Assembly (NCBI RefSeq): GCF_019052805.1 | Contig: NZ_JAHQRJ010000001.1 | Location: 2,914,001 to 2,978,000 of the forward strand | DNA: 64,000 nt | Direction: 5' to 3' | Source of the DNA: Noviherbaspirillum sp. L7-7A | Lineage (GTDB): Bacteria > Pseudomonadota > Gammaproteobacteria > Burkholderiales > Burkholderiaceae_D | Part shown: piece by piece, positions 48,883 through 58,533 of the stretch | Numbering within the stretch: the stretch's first letter is position 1 | How the letters are laid out: the number at the start of each line of letters is the position of its first letter | Program-made: the position numbers and the translations under genes | The notes under the pieces: model-generated | The model's database searches: none | What the model was told of the DNA's origin: nothing | What the model saw: only the letters and a program-made list of their open reading frames with translations

Positions 48883-49983
48883 ATGTCCGATCTGGCTAAT
48901 CTCGCCAAGCTGGCGCGTTCCAACGCGCAACTTCCAGTCCACGTCTATTTCGACGAAGTACTGCTGAAAAAAGAAATTTCTGATCTGTTCCGTCAGGGGC
49001 CGCGCTATGCCGGCCACGAACTCATGGTGCCCGAGGTCGGCGACTATGCGACGCTGGCCTGGGAAAACGAAGGCCGCATGCTGGTGCGCAATGCCCAGGG
49101 CCTGGAGCTTCTGTCCAATGTCTGCCGCCATCGCCAGGCCAAGATGTTCAATGGCCGCGGCAATGCGAAAAACATCGTCTGCCCGCTGCATCGCTGGACC
49201 TATGACCTGAAAGGCACCCTGGTGGGCGCGCCGCATTTTGGCGAAACGCCCTGCCTGAATCTGTCCAACACCCCGCTGCAGAACTGGAACGGCCTGCTGT
49301 TCGAGGCCGGTGGCGCCAACGTGGCCGACATCATGAAAAACCTGTCGGTGACCAGGGACCTCGATTTTTCCGGCTACATGCTGGACCACGTCGAAGTGCA
49401 CGAGTGCGACTACAACTGGAAGTCCTTCATCGAGGTGTACCTGGAGGACTATCATGTCGAGCCCTTCCACCCCGGGCTGGGCAGCTTTGTCACCTGTTCC
49501 GACCTGAAGTGGGAATTCGGGGAGGGCTACAGCGTGCAGACCGTCGGCGTGCATCATGCGCTGAAGAAGTCCGGCACGCCGGCCTACCGCAAATGGCAGG
49601 AGCAGCTGCTCAAATTCCGCAATGGCGAAGCGCCCAAGCATGGCGCGATCTGGCTCACGCTCTATCCCAACATCATGGTGGAGTGGTATCCGCATGTGCT
49701 GGTGGTGTCGACCGTCTGGCCGAACGGACCGCAGAAGACCACCAACGTGGTGGAGTTCTACTATCCGGAGGAAATCGTGCTGTTCGAGCGCGAGTTCATC
49801 GAGGCCGAGCGCGCCGCCTACATGGAAACCTGCGTCGAGGACGATGAAATCGCGCAGCGCATGGACGCCGGCCGCCGCATCCTGATGGATCGCGGCGTCA
49901 ACGAGGTCGGCCCCTACCAGTCGCCAATGGAAGACGGCATGCAGCATTTCCACGAGTGGTACCGCTCGAAGATTGCCGTCTGA
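48883..49983 (+). CDS. Rieske [2Fe-2S] ring-hydroxylating oxygenase, alpha-subunit type
   Basis: The start at 48883 follows GGGGGGTAGGG and gives 366 residues. The Rieske cluster ligands are in CRHRQAKMF (about 81) and, 17 residues later, CPLHRW, the CxH...CxxH pattern. The catalytic domain has the mononuclear iron signature in YLEDYHVEPFHPG, with two His in the expected spacing after the bridging acid. It resembles choline-monooxygenase and aromatic dioxygenase alpha subunits. No beta subunit, ferredoxin or reductase gene is adjacent, so its electron donor and substrate are unknown. Proximity to isoprenoid genes may hint at a terpenoid or lipid substrate, but this is speculation. Confidence 0.88.
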   Translation: MSDLANLAKLARSNAQLPVHVYFDEVLLKKEISDLFRQGPRYAGHELMVPEVGDYATLAWENEGRMLVRNAQGLELLSNVCRHRQAKMFNGRGNAKNIVCPLHRWTYDLKGTLVGAPHFGETPCLNLSNTPLQNWNGLLFEAGGANVADIMKNLSVTRDLDFSGYMLDHVEVHECDYNWKSFIEVYLEDYHVEPFHPGLGSFVTCSDLKWEFGEGYSVQTVGVHHALKKSGTPAYRKWQEQLLKFRNGEAPKHGAIWLTLYPNIMVEWYPHVLVVSTVWPNGPQKTTNVVEFYYPEEIVLFEREFIEAERAAYMETCVEDDEIAQRMDAGRRILMDRGVNEVGPYQSPMEDGMQHFHEWYRSKIAV

Positions 49984-50000
49984 GCATGGCGGCCTGAGTC

Positions 50001-50939
50001 ATGCAGTCGCTCTGGATGCTGCTGGCCAGCTTTCTCTTCGCCGCCATGGGCGTTTGCGTGAAGCTGGCCGCCGAGCTCTACACCACTTCCGAGATCGTGA
50101 TGTACCGCGGCATGATGGGCGCGGGCATGCTGTTCGTGCTGAGCCGCCTGCGCGGCGACAGCATGCGCACGCCCTTGCCGTGGGCGCACCTGACCCGCGG
50201 CGTGATCGGCGTCACCGCGCTGTGGCTGTGGTTCTATGCGATCGGACGGCTGCCGCTGGCCATGTCGATGACCTTAAACAGCATGGCGCCGATCTGGATC
50301 GCCGCCATCCTTCTGGGCGCGGCATGGTGGCGCGGCCAGGGCCGGCTGGAATGGGGCTGCGCGCTTGCGGTCATGGCCAGCTTCGGCGGCGTCACCCTGC
50401 TCTTGCAGCCGTCGATGCAGGCCAGCCAGTGGTTTGCCGCCTGCGTCGCGCTGGTGTCGAGCGTGATCAGCGCGCTGGCCTATCTGCAGGTAAGAAAGCT
50501 CGGCCAGCTTGGCGAGCCGGAATACCGGGTGGTGTTTTATTTCTCCGTCACCGGCGCCCTTGCCGGCGCACTCGGCAGCCTCGCCACGCCGTGGATAGCG
50601 CCCGGACAGCTTGCCTGGCACGGTCATACGGCGCACGGCTTGTTGCTGCTGGCTGGCGTGGGCCTGTGCGCCACGGTGGCCCAGATGGCGATGACACGCG
50701 CCTACCGGCTCGGCCATCCGCTGGTGACGGCCAATCTGCAGTACACCGGCATCGTGTTTTCCAGCATCTGGGGCATTCTGCTGTGGAGCGATGCGCTGGG
50801 CTGGATGGGCTGGGCCGGCATTGCCATCATCCTGGCCAGCGGCAGCGCCGCCACCTTCTATAATTCCCGCGGCCGGCCGGTGCCGGCGCCAACGACAGTC
50901 CCGGCAGCCGGTGTCAGAGCGGTCGCCGCCAAATCCTAG
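50001..50939 (+). CDS. DMT-superfamily EamA transporter
   Basis: This 312-residue inner-membrane protein has ten predicted spans in two EamA repeats, starting with MQSLWMLLASFLFAAMGVCV. The first repeat ends near LNSMAPIWIAAILLG and the second near LQYTGIVFSSIWGILLWSD, the pseudo-symmetric positions typical of drug/metabolite exporters. It starts 17 bases after the Rieske oxygenase stop and ends 9 bases before the sulfurtransferase start, so the three are probably one operon. Substrate cannot be predicted. Confidence 0.9.
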   Translation: MQSLWMLLASFLFAAMGVCVKLAAELYTTSEIVMYRGMMGAGMLFVLSRLRGDSMRTPLPWAHLTRGVIGVTALWLWFYAIGRLPLAMSMTLNSMAPIWIAAILLGAAWWRGQGRLEWGCALAVMASFGGVTLLLQPSMQASQWFAACVALVSSVISALAYLQVRKLGQLGEPEYRVVFYFSVTGALAGALGSLATPWIAPGQLAWHGHTAHGLLLLAGVGLCATVAQMAMTRAYRLGHPLVTANLQYTGIVFSSIWGILLWSDALGWMGWAGIAIILASGSAATFYNSRGRPVPAPTTVPAAGVRAVAAKS

Positions 50940-50948
50940 GAGTCCAGC

Positions 50949-51794
50949 ATGGCCTATACCACCCTGATTTCAGCCGACGATCTGGCGCAGCATTACACGC
51001 AAGCTAACTGGGTCGTGCTGGACTGCCGGCACGACCTGGCCAATCCGCAGGCCGGCAGGCAGGCCTATGACGCCGGCCATATCCAAGGCGCGCAGTTCGC
51101 CTCGCTCGACCATGACCTGGCCGACCATGCGCGCGGCCAAAACGGCGCCTTTCGCGGCCGGCATCCATTGCCGGATCCCGATGTCTTCGTCGACACGCTG
51201 CGTCGCTGGGGCGTCAGTGATGACACTCAGGTCGTTGCCTATGACGCCCAGGGTGGCATGTTCGCCGCCCGCCTGTGGTGGATGCTGCGCTGGGTAGGCC
51301 ATGAAGCCGTGGCGGTGCTGGACGGCGGCCTGCCGGTCTGGACGGCGCAGGGCATGCCCGTATCCACCGAACCGTTCACGCCGTCGCGCGGCAATCTGCA
51401 GCGTCGTGATGCGCTGGTGCGCAGCGTAAGCGCCGACGACATTTTGACCCGGCAGGGCCTGAGCGTGCTGGACGCGCGCGCGCCGGACCGCTTCCGTGGC
51501 GAGAACGAAACCCTGGACCCGGTTGGCGGCCATATCCCGGGCGCGAAGAACCGCTTCTTCAAGGACAACCTGCAGGCCGACGGCCGCTTCAAGCCGGCCG
51601 CGCAACTGCGCCAGGAACTGGGCGCGCTGGTGGCCTCGCCGGCATCGGCGGTGATGCAGTGCGGCTCGGGCGTGACCGCCTGCCATAACTTGCTGGCGCT
51701 GGAGGTGGCGGGCATGCCGGGCGCGGCGCTGTATCCGGGATCATGGAGCGAATGGTGTTCGGACCCGGCGCGGCCGGTGGCGACCGGCGACTGA
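50949..51794 (+). CDS. Rhodanese-type sulfurtransferase (SseA-like)
   Basis: This 281-residue protein has two rhodanese domains. The N-terminal domain (about 1-135) lacks the active Cys, as usual. The C-terminal domain has the catalytic loop MQCGSGVTACHN with Cys in CGSGVTA, the form found in 3-mercaptopyruvate sulfurtransferases and thiosulfate sulfurtransferases. The interdomain linker and SVLDARAPDRFRGENE are conserved. AGGAGT precedes the ATG. There is no signal peptide, so it is cytosolic. Which sulfur donor it prefers cannot be told from sequence. Confidence 0.92.
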   Translation: MAYTTLISADDLAQHYTQANWVVLDCRHDLANPQAGRQAYDAGHIQGAQFASLDHDLADHARGQNGAFRGRHPLPDPDVFVDTLRRWGVSDDTQVVAYDAQGGMFAARLWWMLRWVGHEAVAVLDGGLPVWTAQGMPVSTEPFTPSRGNLQRRDALVRSVSADDILTRQGLSVLDARAPDRFRGENETLDPVGGHIPGAKNRFFKDNLQADGRFKPAAQLRQELGALVASPASAVMQCGSGVTACHNLLALEVAGMPGAALYPGSWSEWCSDPARPVATGD

Positions 51795-51847
51795 CGGAGG
51801 GAGAGGGACATGCTGTACGTGCAGCGGTCGCGGTTCACGCAGCCACA

Positions 51848-52471
<624 letters not shown>

Positions 52472-52502
52472 TCGCTGCGCGTACGTCAAAAGCAATGCCC
52501 AC

Positions 52503-53348
52503 TCAATGCCCATGCATCTGCGTCTGACTGGTCAGAAACAGCACCAGCCCTACTCCCAGCGTAATGAGCACCACCTGAGGTATGGTTTCCCGCACCGTGG
52601 CCCGCCGCTGCATCTGCGGCATCAGGTCGCTGACGGCGATGTAAATGAAGCCAGAGGAGGCAAATACCAGCACATACGGTATCGCCTCCATGCCGCGCTC
52701 CAGGGTGAAATAGCCCACCAGCCCGCCGACGATGGCCATCAGGCTGCACAGCAGGTTGTAGACATAGGCACGGGCGCGCGAAAAGCCGGCGTTGAGCAGC
52801 ACGATGAAGTCGCCGATTTCCTGCGGGATTTCATGGGCGATGATGGCGATGCCGGTGACCAGGCCCAGCTTGGGGTCGGCCAGGAAGGCGGCGGCGATCA
52901 GGATGCCGTCGGTGAAGTTGTGCAGGCCGTCGCCGACCAGGATCATCCAGCCGGCCTTGCCCGCCTCGTGCGCATCGTGGCCATGGGCATGGCCGTGGCC
53001 GTCGCCCTCGTAGTGATGGGAATGGCGCAGGATGGCCATCTTCTCCAGCAGGAAAAAGCCGAGCAGGCCGGCCAGCAGCGTGGCGAACAGGGTGTGCGGG
53101 TCGGCCTTGGACTCGAATGCCTCGGGCAGCGCATGCAGCAGCGAGGTCGACAGCAGAATGCCGACCGACAGGCTGACCATGCGGTCAACCATCTTGGCCA
53201 GCAGCGAAAACGAGAAGACGGCGGCCGCCGAAATGCTGATGACACCAGCAATGGTGGTGGCAAGCAGTATCGAGAGCAGCGTGGGATTGATTTTGAACCT
53301 CGGCGGGATGAGACGCGGAATTAAAGCACAGCGGCCGGGATTCGGCAA
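52503..53348 (-). CDS. ZIP-family divalent metal transporter
   Basis: This 281-residue inner-membrane protein has about eight spans. The metal path is visible as LHNFTDGILIA in span 4 and IIAHEIPQEIGDF in span 5, the HN..D and HE..QE signatures of ZIP proteins. A cytosolic His-rich loop (HSHHYEGDGHGHAHGHDAH) lies between spans 3 and 4. Zinc or iron uptake is the likely role. The start is uncertain: no ATG lies before the first span, and the TTG at 53348 is the best visible option. Confidence 0.88.
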   Translation of the reverse strand: MPNPGRCALIPRLIPPRFKINPTLLSILLATTIAGVISISAAAVFSFSLLAKMVDRMVSLSVGILLSTSLLHALPEAFESKADPHTLFATLLAGLLGFFLLEKMAILRHSHHYEGDGHGHAHGHDAHEAGKAGWMILVGDGLHNFTDGILIAAAFLADPKLGLVTGIAIIAHEIPQEIGDFIVLLNAGFSRARAYVYNLLCSLMAIVGGLVGYFTLERGMEAIPYVLVFASSGFIYIAVSDLMPQMQRRATVRETIPQVVLITLGVGLVLFLTSQTQMHGH

Positions 53349-53388
53349 ACCCGGCCGCTGCCTTCAGCGCGATCCGCTCAAGCCGGAC

Positions 53389-54273
53389 TTACGCCACGCC
53401 ATGCTGGCGCAACCATGCCAGGCAGCGTTTCCAGCCATCCTTTGCATCCGCCTCCACATAGCTGGGACGGTAATCCGCATGGAAGGCATGCCCGGAATCG
53501 GGATAGACCACGAAAGCGGACTTGCTGCCGGCTTCGGCCAGCGCGGCCTTCATCTGCTCCACCGATGCCAGCGGTATGCCGGCATCCTTGCCGCCATACA
53601 GGCCCAGCACCGGCGCCTTCAGCGCATCGGCGATGTCGACCGGATGGCGCGGCGTGTTGGCGGTCTTGTCGCCGACCAGGCGGCCGTACCAGGCTACGCC
53701 CGCCTTGACCGCTGGATTGTGTGCACTGTAGAGCCAGGTGATGCGGCCACCCCAGCAAAAGCCGGTGATGCCCAGCCTGTGCGTGTCGCCGCCATGGGCG
53801 CCGGCCCAGGCCGCTACTGCATCGAGATCCGTCATCACTTGCTGGTCTGGCACCTTGTTGACAACCTCCCGCATCAGGTCGGTGATGGCCGGATAAGCTG
53901 CCGGATCACCCTGACGCACGTACAGGTCCGGTGCCAGCGCCAGGTAGCCTTCTTTGGCGAAGCGGCGGGCAACGTCGGCGATGTGTTCATGCACGCCAAA
54001 GATCTCGGAAATCACCAGTATCACCGGCAGATTGGACTTGCCTTCGGGTTGTGCCCGATACACCGGCACGTCCTGGCCGTTGACCCTGACCATCACCGTG
54101 CCTGCCTGCAGGCCGCTGGCGTCGGTCTTGATCTGGGTTTGCGCGCAGACCGGCAGCACCGCGGCGGCAAAGCCGGTGCCGAGCGTGGTCTTGATGAAGT
54201 CGCGGCGATTCATGCTGCCGGAAAGCGGCGTTGCGGGAATGAGGCTATCCAGTTCTTGCTTGATGCGGTCCAT
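53389..54273 (-). CDS. Tat-exported dienelactone hydrolase family protein
   Basis: This predicted 294-residue alpha/beta hydrolase has its start at 54273, preceded by GGAG at 8 bases. A twin-arginine signal begins at internal residue 21 (MNRRDFIKTTLGTGFAAAV). The catalytic triad is visible: nucleophilic Cys in GFCWGGR, Asp in GGKDAGIP, and His in DSGHAFHAD. Cys in place of Ser is typical of dienelactone hydrolases such as ClcD, but periplasmic members act on unknown esters. It is read in the same direction as the ZIP gene, from which it is 40 bases away. Confidence 0.9.
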   Translation of the reverse strand: MDRIKQELDSLIPATPLSGSMNRRDFIKTTLGTGFAAAVLPVCAQTQIKTDASGLQAGTVMVRVNGQDVPVYRAQPEGKSNLPVILVISEIFGVHEHIADVARRFAKEGYLALAPDLYVRQGDPAAYPAITDLMREVVNKVPDQQVMTDLDAVAAWAGAHGGDTHRLGITGFCWGGRITWLYSAHNPAVKAGVAWYGRLVGDKTANTPRHPVDIADALKAPVLGLYGGKDAGIPLASVEQMKAALAEAGSKSAFVVYPDSGHAFHADYRPSYVEADAKDGWKRCLAWLRQHGVA

Positions 54274-54406
54274 CGATGTGCTCCATGTGCAATGTGAAGT
54301 GATGCGATTGAAGATTGAATCGGGCGCCATTGAAAAAAGCCCTGCTCGCATCGGATGCGGGCAGGGCTGGCCATGATATTGGCAATCCCGAATCGCTGCA
54401 GCGGCT

Positions 54407-57184
54407 TCAGTGCGCCTGTTCCCAGTTAGGACCCACACCCACTTCGGCCACCAGCGGCACTTTCAGTACCGCCACGCCAGCCATTAGTTCCGGCAGCTTC
54501 GTCTTCACCCGCTCCAGTTCCTCCTCCCGCACTTCCAGCACCAGTTCGTCATGCACCTGCATGACCATCAGCGAGGACATCTTCTCGGCTTCCAGCCAGT
54601 CCTGCACCGCGACCATCGACAGCTTGATCAGGTCGGCCGCGGTGCCCTGCATCGGCGCATTGATCGCGGCGCGCTCGGCGCCCTGGCGGCGCGGGCCGTT
54701 GGGCGAATTGATTTCGGGCAGCCACAGGCGGCGGCCGAACACGGTTTCGACATAGCCGTCGCGCTTGGCGCGGGTGCGGGTCTCGTCCATGAAGCGCTTC
54801 ACGCCGACGAAGCGCTGGAAATACTTCTCGATATACATCTGCGCCGCGGCCCGCTCCACGCCCAGGTTGCTGGCCAGGCCGAAGGCGCTCATGCCGTAGA
54901 TCAGGCCGAAGTTGATCACCTTGGCATAGCGGCGCTGTTCGCTGCCGACCTCGGCCGGCGGCAGCGCGAAGATCTCGGCGGCGGTGGCGCGGTGGATGTC
55001 CTCGCCTTCGGCAAAGGCGCGCAGCATCGCCTCGTCGTCCGACAGATGGGCCATGATGCGCAGCTCGATCTGGGAATAGTCGGCCGACACGATCACGCTG
55101 CCGGGCGGCGCGATGAAGGCTTCGCGGATGCGCCGGCCCTCTGCCGTGCGGATCGGGATGTTCTGCAGGTTCGGTTCGTTCGACGACAGCCGGCCCGTTA
55201 CCGCCACCGCCTGCGCATAGTTGGTATGCACCCGGCCGGTGCCGGGATTGAGCATCCTGGGCAGCTTGTCGGTATAGGTCGACTTCAGCTTGGACAGGCT
55301 GCGGTAGTCCAGGAGCACCTTGGGCAGCGGATAGTCCTCGGCCAGCTTCTGCAGCACTTCCTCGTCGGTGGAAGGCGTGCCGGACGGCGTCTTCTTCACC
55401 ACCGGGAGCTTGAGCTTGTCGAAGAAGATTTCGCCGATCTGCTTGGGGGAGTTCAGGTTGAACGGCTGGCCGGCAAGCTCATAGGCCTGGCGCTCGATCT
55501 CGAGCATGCGCCGGCCCAGTTCGTTCGATTGCGTCGCCAGCAGCTCGCAGTCGATCAGCACGCCGTTGCGCTCGACCTTCTGCAGCACGAAGGAAGTGGG
55601 CAGCTCGATCTTTTCGTAGATATAGGTCAGTTGCTCGCTCTCGGCCACATGCGGCCACATCGCCTGGTGCAGCTGCAGGGTCACGTCGGCATCCTCGGCC
55701 GCGTATTCGGTGGCGCGGTCCAGCGCGACCTGGTCGAAGCAGATCTGCGAGGCGCCCTTGCCGCAGACATCGGTGAAGCTGATGGTCTTGCGCTCCAGGT
55801 GGCGCAGCGCCAGGCTGTCCATGTCGTGGTTGCGATGCGACTCGAACACATAGGACTGCAGCAGGGTGTCATGCACCACGCCGCGCAGCGTGACGCCATG
55901 GTTGGCGAAGATGTGGCTGTCGTACTTCATGTTCTGGCCCAGCTTGGGCTTGTCCGGGCTTTCCAGCCAGGCCCGCATGCGCGACAGCACATGCTCGCGG
56001 CCCAGCTGTTGCGGCGCATCCTGATAGCGGTGCGCCAGCGGGATATAGGCCGCCAGGCCCGGCTCGCAGCACAGCGAGATGCCGACCATCTCGGCGCGCA
56101 TCGGCTCCAGCGAGGTGGTCTCGGTGTCGAGCGAGGTCAGCGGCGCGGCGTCGATGATGGCCAGCCACTTGTCGAGTTGCTCGTCGGTCAGCACGGTTTC
56201 ATACACGGTCTGGACCGGCGGTGTTGGCGCCCTGGTGCCCGTGCCCGCCTCGGCTGCGGCGACGGCGGCCGAAGCCGGTGCATCGAACAGGCCGCCCTGC
56301 CCTTCGCCGGCCTGGGCGCCCAGCTCGGCGCTGAGCTCGCGCATCCAGGTCTTGAAGCCATAGCGCTTGAAGAAGTCCAGCAGCGCCACCTTGTCTTCCG
56401 GCTTTTGCGCCAGGTCGTCGGGGAAGGTCACGAGCTGTTCGACCAGGTCGCAGTCGGTCTTGACCGTCACCAGCACCCGCGCCTGCGGCAGCCAGCCGAG
56501 CGCGGCGCGCAGGTTCTCGCCCACCGCGCCGCTGACCTTGGCGGCGTTGTCGATCACGCCATCCAGCGAGCCGTATTGCGCAATCCATTTGGCCGCCGTC
56601 TTGGGGCCGACCTTGGACACGCCGGGCACGTTGTCCACCGTATCGCCCACCAGCGACAGATAGTCGACGATGCGCTCCGGCGGCACGCCGAACTTGGCGA
56701 TCACGGCGTCTCGGTCCAGGGTCTCATTGCTCATGGTGTTGATCAGCGTGACATCGTCATTGACCAGCTGCGCCAGGTCCTTGTCGCCGGTGGACACCAC
56801 CACCTTCATGCCATGTTTCACCGCATCGACCGACAGGGTGCCGATCACGTCGTCCGCCTCGATGCCTTCGATCATCAGGATAGGCCAGCCCATGGCGCGC
56901 ACCGCTTCATGGATCGGCTCGATCTGGCGCGCCAGGTCTTCCGGCATGGAGGCGCGGTTGGCCTTGTACTCGGGGTAGAGATCGTCGCGGAAAGTCTTGC
57001 CTTTTGCGTCGAAAATACAGGCAATGTATGCTGCCGGGTAATCATTGCGCAGGCGGCGCAGCATGTTGATGATGCCGTAGATGGCGCCGGTCGGCGCGCC
57101 CTGCGCGTTGCGCAGGTCGGGCAAGGCATGAAACGCGCGATACAGATAGCTCGAGCCATCAACCAACAACAGGGTTTTGTTCAT
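54407..57184 (-). CDS. polA: DNA polymerase I
   Basis: PolA fills gaps and removes RNA primers. The start at 57184 gives 925 residues, close to E. coli. The 5' nuclease domain opens with MNKTLLLVDGSSYLYRAFH and includes GVSKVGPKTAAKWI (helix-hairpin-helix). The 3'-5' proofreading domain retains SLDTETTSLEPM and the acidic residues of exonuclease motifs, so proofreading is probably active. Polymerase motifs A (VSADYSQIELRIMAHLS), B (RRYAKVINFGLIYGMSAFG) and C (QVHDELVLEV) are intact. Its ATG directly abuts the ATG of the divergent LOG-family gene. A long plus-strand frame across it is a shadow. Confidence 0.98.
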   Translation of the reverse strand: MNKTLLLVDGSSYLYRAFHALPDLRNAQGAPTGAIYGIINMLRRLRNDYPAAYIACIFDAKGKTFRDDLYPEYKANRASMPEDLARQIEPIHEAVRAMGWPILMIEGIEADDVIGTLSVDAVKHGMKVVVSTGDKDLAQLVNDDVTLINTMSNETLDRDAVIAKFGVPPERIVDYLSLVGDTVDNVPGVSKVGPKTAAKWIAQYGSLDGVIDNAAKVSGAVGENLRAALGWLPQARVLVTVKTDCDLVEQLVTFPDDLAQKPEDKVALLDFFKRYGFKTWMRELSAELGAQAGEGQGGLFDAPASAAVAAAEAGTGTRAPTPPVQTVYETVLTDEQLDKWLAIIDAAPLTSLDTETTSLEPMRAEMVGISLCCEPGLAAYIPLAHRYQDAPQQLGREHVLSRMRAWLESPDKPKLGQNMKYDSHIFANHGVTLRGVVHDTLLQSYVFESHRNHDMDSLALRHLERKTISFTDVCGKGASQICFDQVALDRATEYAAEDADVTLQLHQAMWPHVAESEQLTYIYEKIELPTSFVLQKVERNGVLIDCELLATQSNELGRRMLEIERQAYELAGQPFNLNSPKQIGEIFFDKLKLPVVKKTPSGTPSTDEEVLQKLAEDYPLPKVLLDYRSLSKLKSTYTDKLPRMLNPGTGRVHTNYAQAVAVTGRLSSNEPNLQNIPIRTAEGRRIREAFIAPPGSVIVSADYSQIELRIMAHLSDDEAMLRAFAEGEDIHRATAAEIFALPPAEVGSEQRRYAKVINFGLIYGMSAFGLASNLGVERAAAQMYIEKYFQRFVGVKRFMDETRTRAKRDGYVETVFGRRLWLPEINSPNGPRRQGAERAAINAPMQGTAADLIKLSMVAVQDWLEAEKMSSLMVMQVHDELVLEVREEELERVKTKLPELMAGVAVLKVPLVAEVGVGPNWEQAH

Positions 57185-57922
57185 ATGAGAGCAGACAGGA
57201 AAAATGTGCCGCAGTTGCGGCAGGTGACCAACAGGGCGCGCGCAACCTCGCAGAAGGCCAGCGAGTCGTGGCAAATGTTCACGATTATGTCAGAGTTTGT
57301 CGAGTCGGCAGAACGGCTGTCTGAACTGCGCCCGGCGGTTTCGATGTTCGGCTCGGCCCGGATTGCGCCGGACGACCCGATGTATGCGGTGGCGGTGGAT
57401 ATCGCCCGCCGGCTGTCCGACGAAGGCTTCGCGGTGATCTCCGGCGGCGGCCCCGGCATCATGGAAGCGGCCAACAAGGGCGCGTTCGAAGGGCTGTCGC
57501 CATCGGTGGGCCTGAACATCCAGCTGCCGCGCGAGCAGACGCCCAACACCTGGCAAAACATTTCCCTGTCCTTCCGCCACTTCTTCGCCCGCAAGGTGGC
57601 CTTCGTCAAGCATGCCGACGCCTACGTGGTGCTGCCGGGCGGCTTCGGCACGCTCGACGAGCTGACCGAGGCGCTGGTGCTGATCCAGACCGGCAAGTCG
57701 CGCCGCATTCCCATCATCCTGGTCGGCACCAGCTTCTGGCGCGGCCTGCTCGACTGGTTCCGCGAACGCCTGGTTGCCGACGGCATGATCGCGCCGGAAG
57801 ACATGAACCTTGTGCAGCTGATCGACGAGCCGGCCAATGTGGTGGAGGCGATCTTCGCGTTTTACGAGGCGCAGGAAATGCCTTTGGAAGAAGAGGCCAG
57901 TTCCAGCGGCGCCCTGCTGTAG
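57185..57922 (+). CDS. LOG-family nucleotide phosphoribohydrolase (TIGR00730)
   Basis: This is a predicted 245-residue LOG/lysine-decarboxylase-like protein. Catalytic and nucleotide-binding motifs are VISGGGPGIMEAANKGA and VVLPGGFGTLDELTEAL (the PGGxGTxxE signature). Such enzymes remove the base from cytokinin riboside monophosphates or other nucleoside monophosphates such as AMP. The start at 57185 is chosen because SESWQMFTIMSEFVE upstream of the Rossmann core resembles the conserved N-terminus of Burkholderiales homologues. The ATG touches the polA ATG on the other strand (CATATG). Confidence 0.9.
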   Translation: MRADRKNVPQLRQVTNRARATSQKASESWQMFTIMSEFVESAERLSELRPAVSMFGSARIAPDDPMYAVAVDIARRLSDEGFAVISGGGPGIMEAANKGAFEGLSPSVGLNIQLPREQTPNTWQNISLSFRHFFARKVAFVKHADAYVVLPGGFGTLDELTEALVLIQTGKSRRIPIILVGTSFWRGLLDWFRERLVADGMIAPEDMNLVQLIDEPANVVEAIFAFYEAQEMPLEEEASSSGALL

Positions 57923-58049
57923 CGTCAAAACCGGCACCGGGGAGGACGACGGGTTTGCTACAATGCGGCCTACCGCGCCATGCCGCATGCCCAAGCCCTT
58001 TCCAGGCCGCCGCCGGCTGGCAGCGCAACCAACCTGACCAGCCATTTCC

Positions 58050-58460
58050 ATGCGCACCCCTATCCTGCTGACCGCCCTTCCCCTGGTTTTCGCCGCCGCG
58101 ATCCCGGCCCATGCCCAACAGCCGCGCGAGCGCGCCGACGTGCCGCCGCCACCGCGCCTGGAACGGCTGGAGGAAGGCGATGCGCCGGCCGTCACCATTC
58201 CCGGCGGCGGTCCGGCCGAGAAGTCGATCACCGAAAAGCGCGAGCAGGGTCGTGTTACGGAAGTCGAAGTGCGCACCGGCCGCAGCACCTATGTGGTCAA
58301 GCCGATCAATCCGGCCGGCAGCGCGCTGCCGGGCGACGCCCAAACCAGCACCAACCGGGCGCCGCAATTCAAGGTCAAGGAATTCGACCTGCAGCGCCCA
58401 GAGGACCTGAAGCCGCAGGCCCAGCCCGCCGCAGCGCCTGCCGCGCCGCCGGCGAAGTAA
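58050..58460 (+). CDS. DUF2782 family exported protein
   Basis: This 136-residue protein has a signal peptide (about 1-23, cut after IPAHA). The mature part begins with Pro/Arg-rich [13 protein letters not shown], then the conserved core [20 protein letters not shown] and [12 protein letters not shown], and ends in an Ala/Pro-rich tail. This matches the DUF2782 family, small proteins of unknown function commonly encoded between polA and thrB in beta-proteobacteria. A terminator follows 27 bases downstream. Confidence 0.85.
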   Translation: MRTPILLTALPLVFAAAIPAHAQQPRERADVPPPPRLERLEEGDAPAVTIPGGGPAEKSITEKREQGRVTEVEVRTGRSTYVVKPINPAGSALPGDAQTSTNRAPQFKVKEFDLQRPEDLKPQAQPAAAPAAPPAK

Positions 58461-58486
58461 TCCGCCAGACAGGTTAAGCCCATCCC

Positions 58487-58508
58487 GCCCGCGCCGCCGC
58501 GGGCTTTT
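58487..58508 (+). terminator. Rho-independent terminator after the DUF2782 gene
   Basis: GCCCGCG at 58487-58493 pairs with CGCGGGC at 58498-58504 around a 4-base loop, followed directly by TTTT. It separates the DUF2782 gene from thrB. Confidence 0.8.
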
Positions 58509-58533
58509 CACGCAACTCCTACCCTACTTACCC

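Noticed and set aside
54551-57184. Very long plus-strand open frame antisense to polA, continuous with the LOG gene
   Set aside because: The part before 57185 is a codon-bias shadow of polA; only the last 245 residues match a real family.
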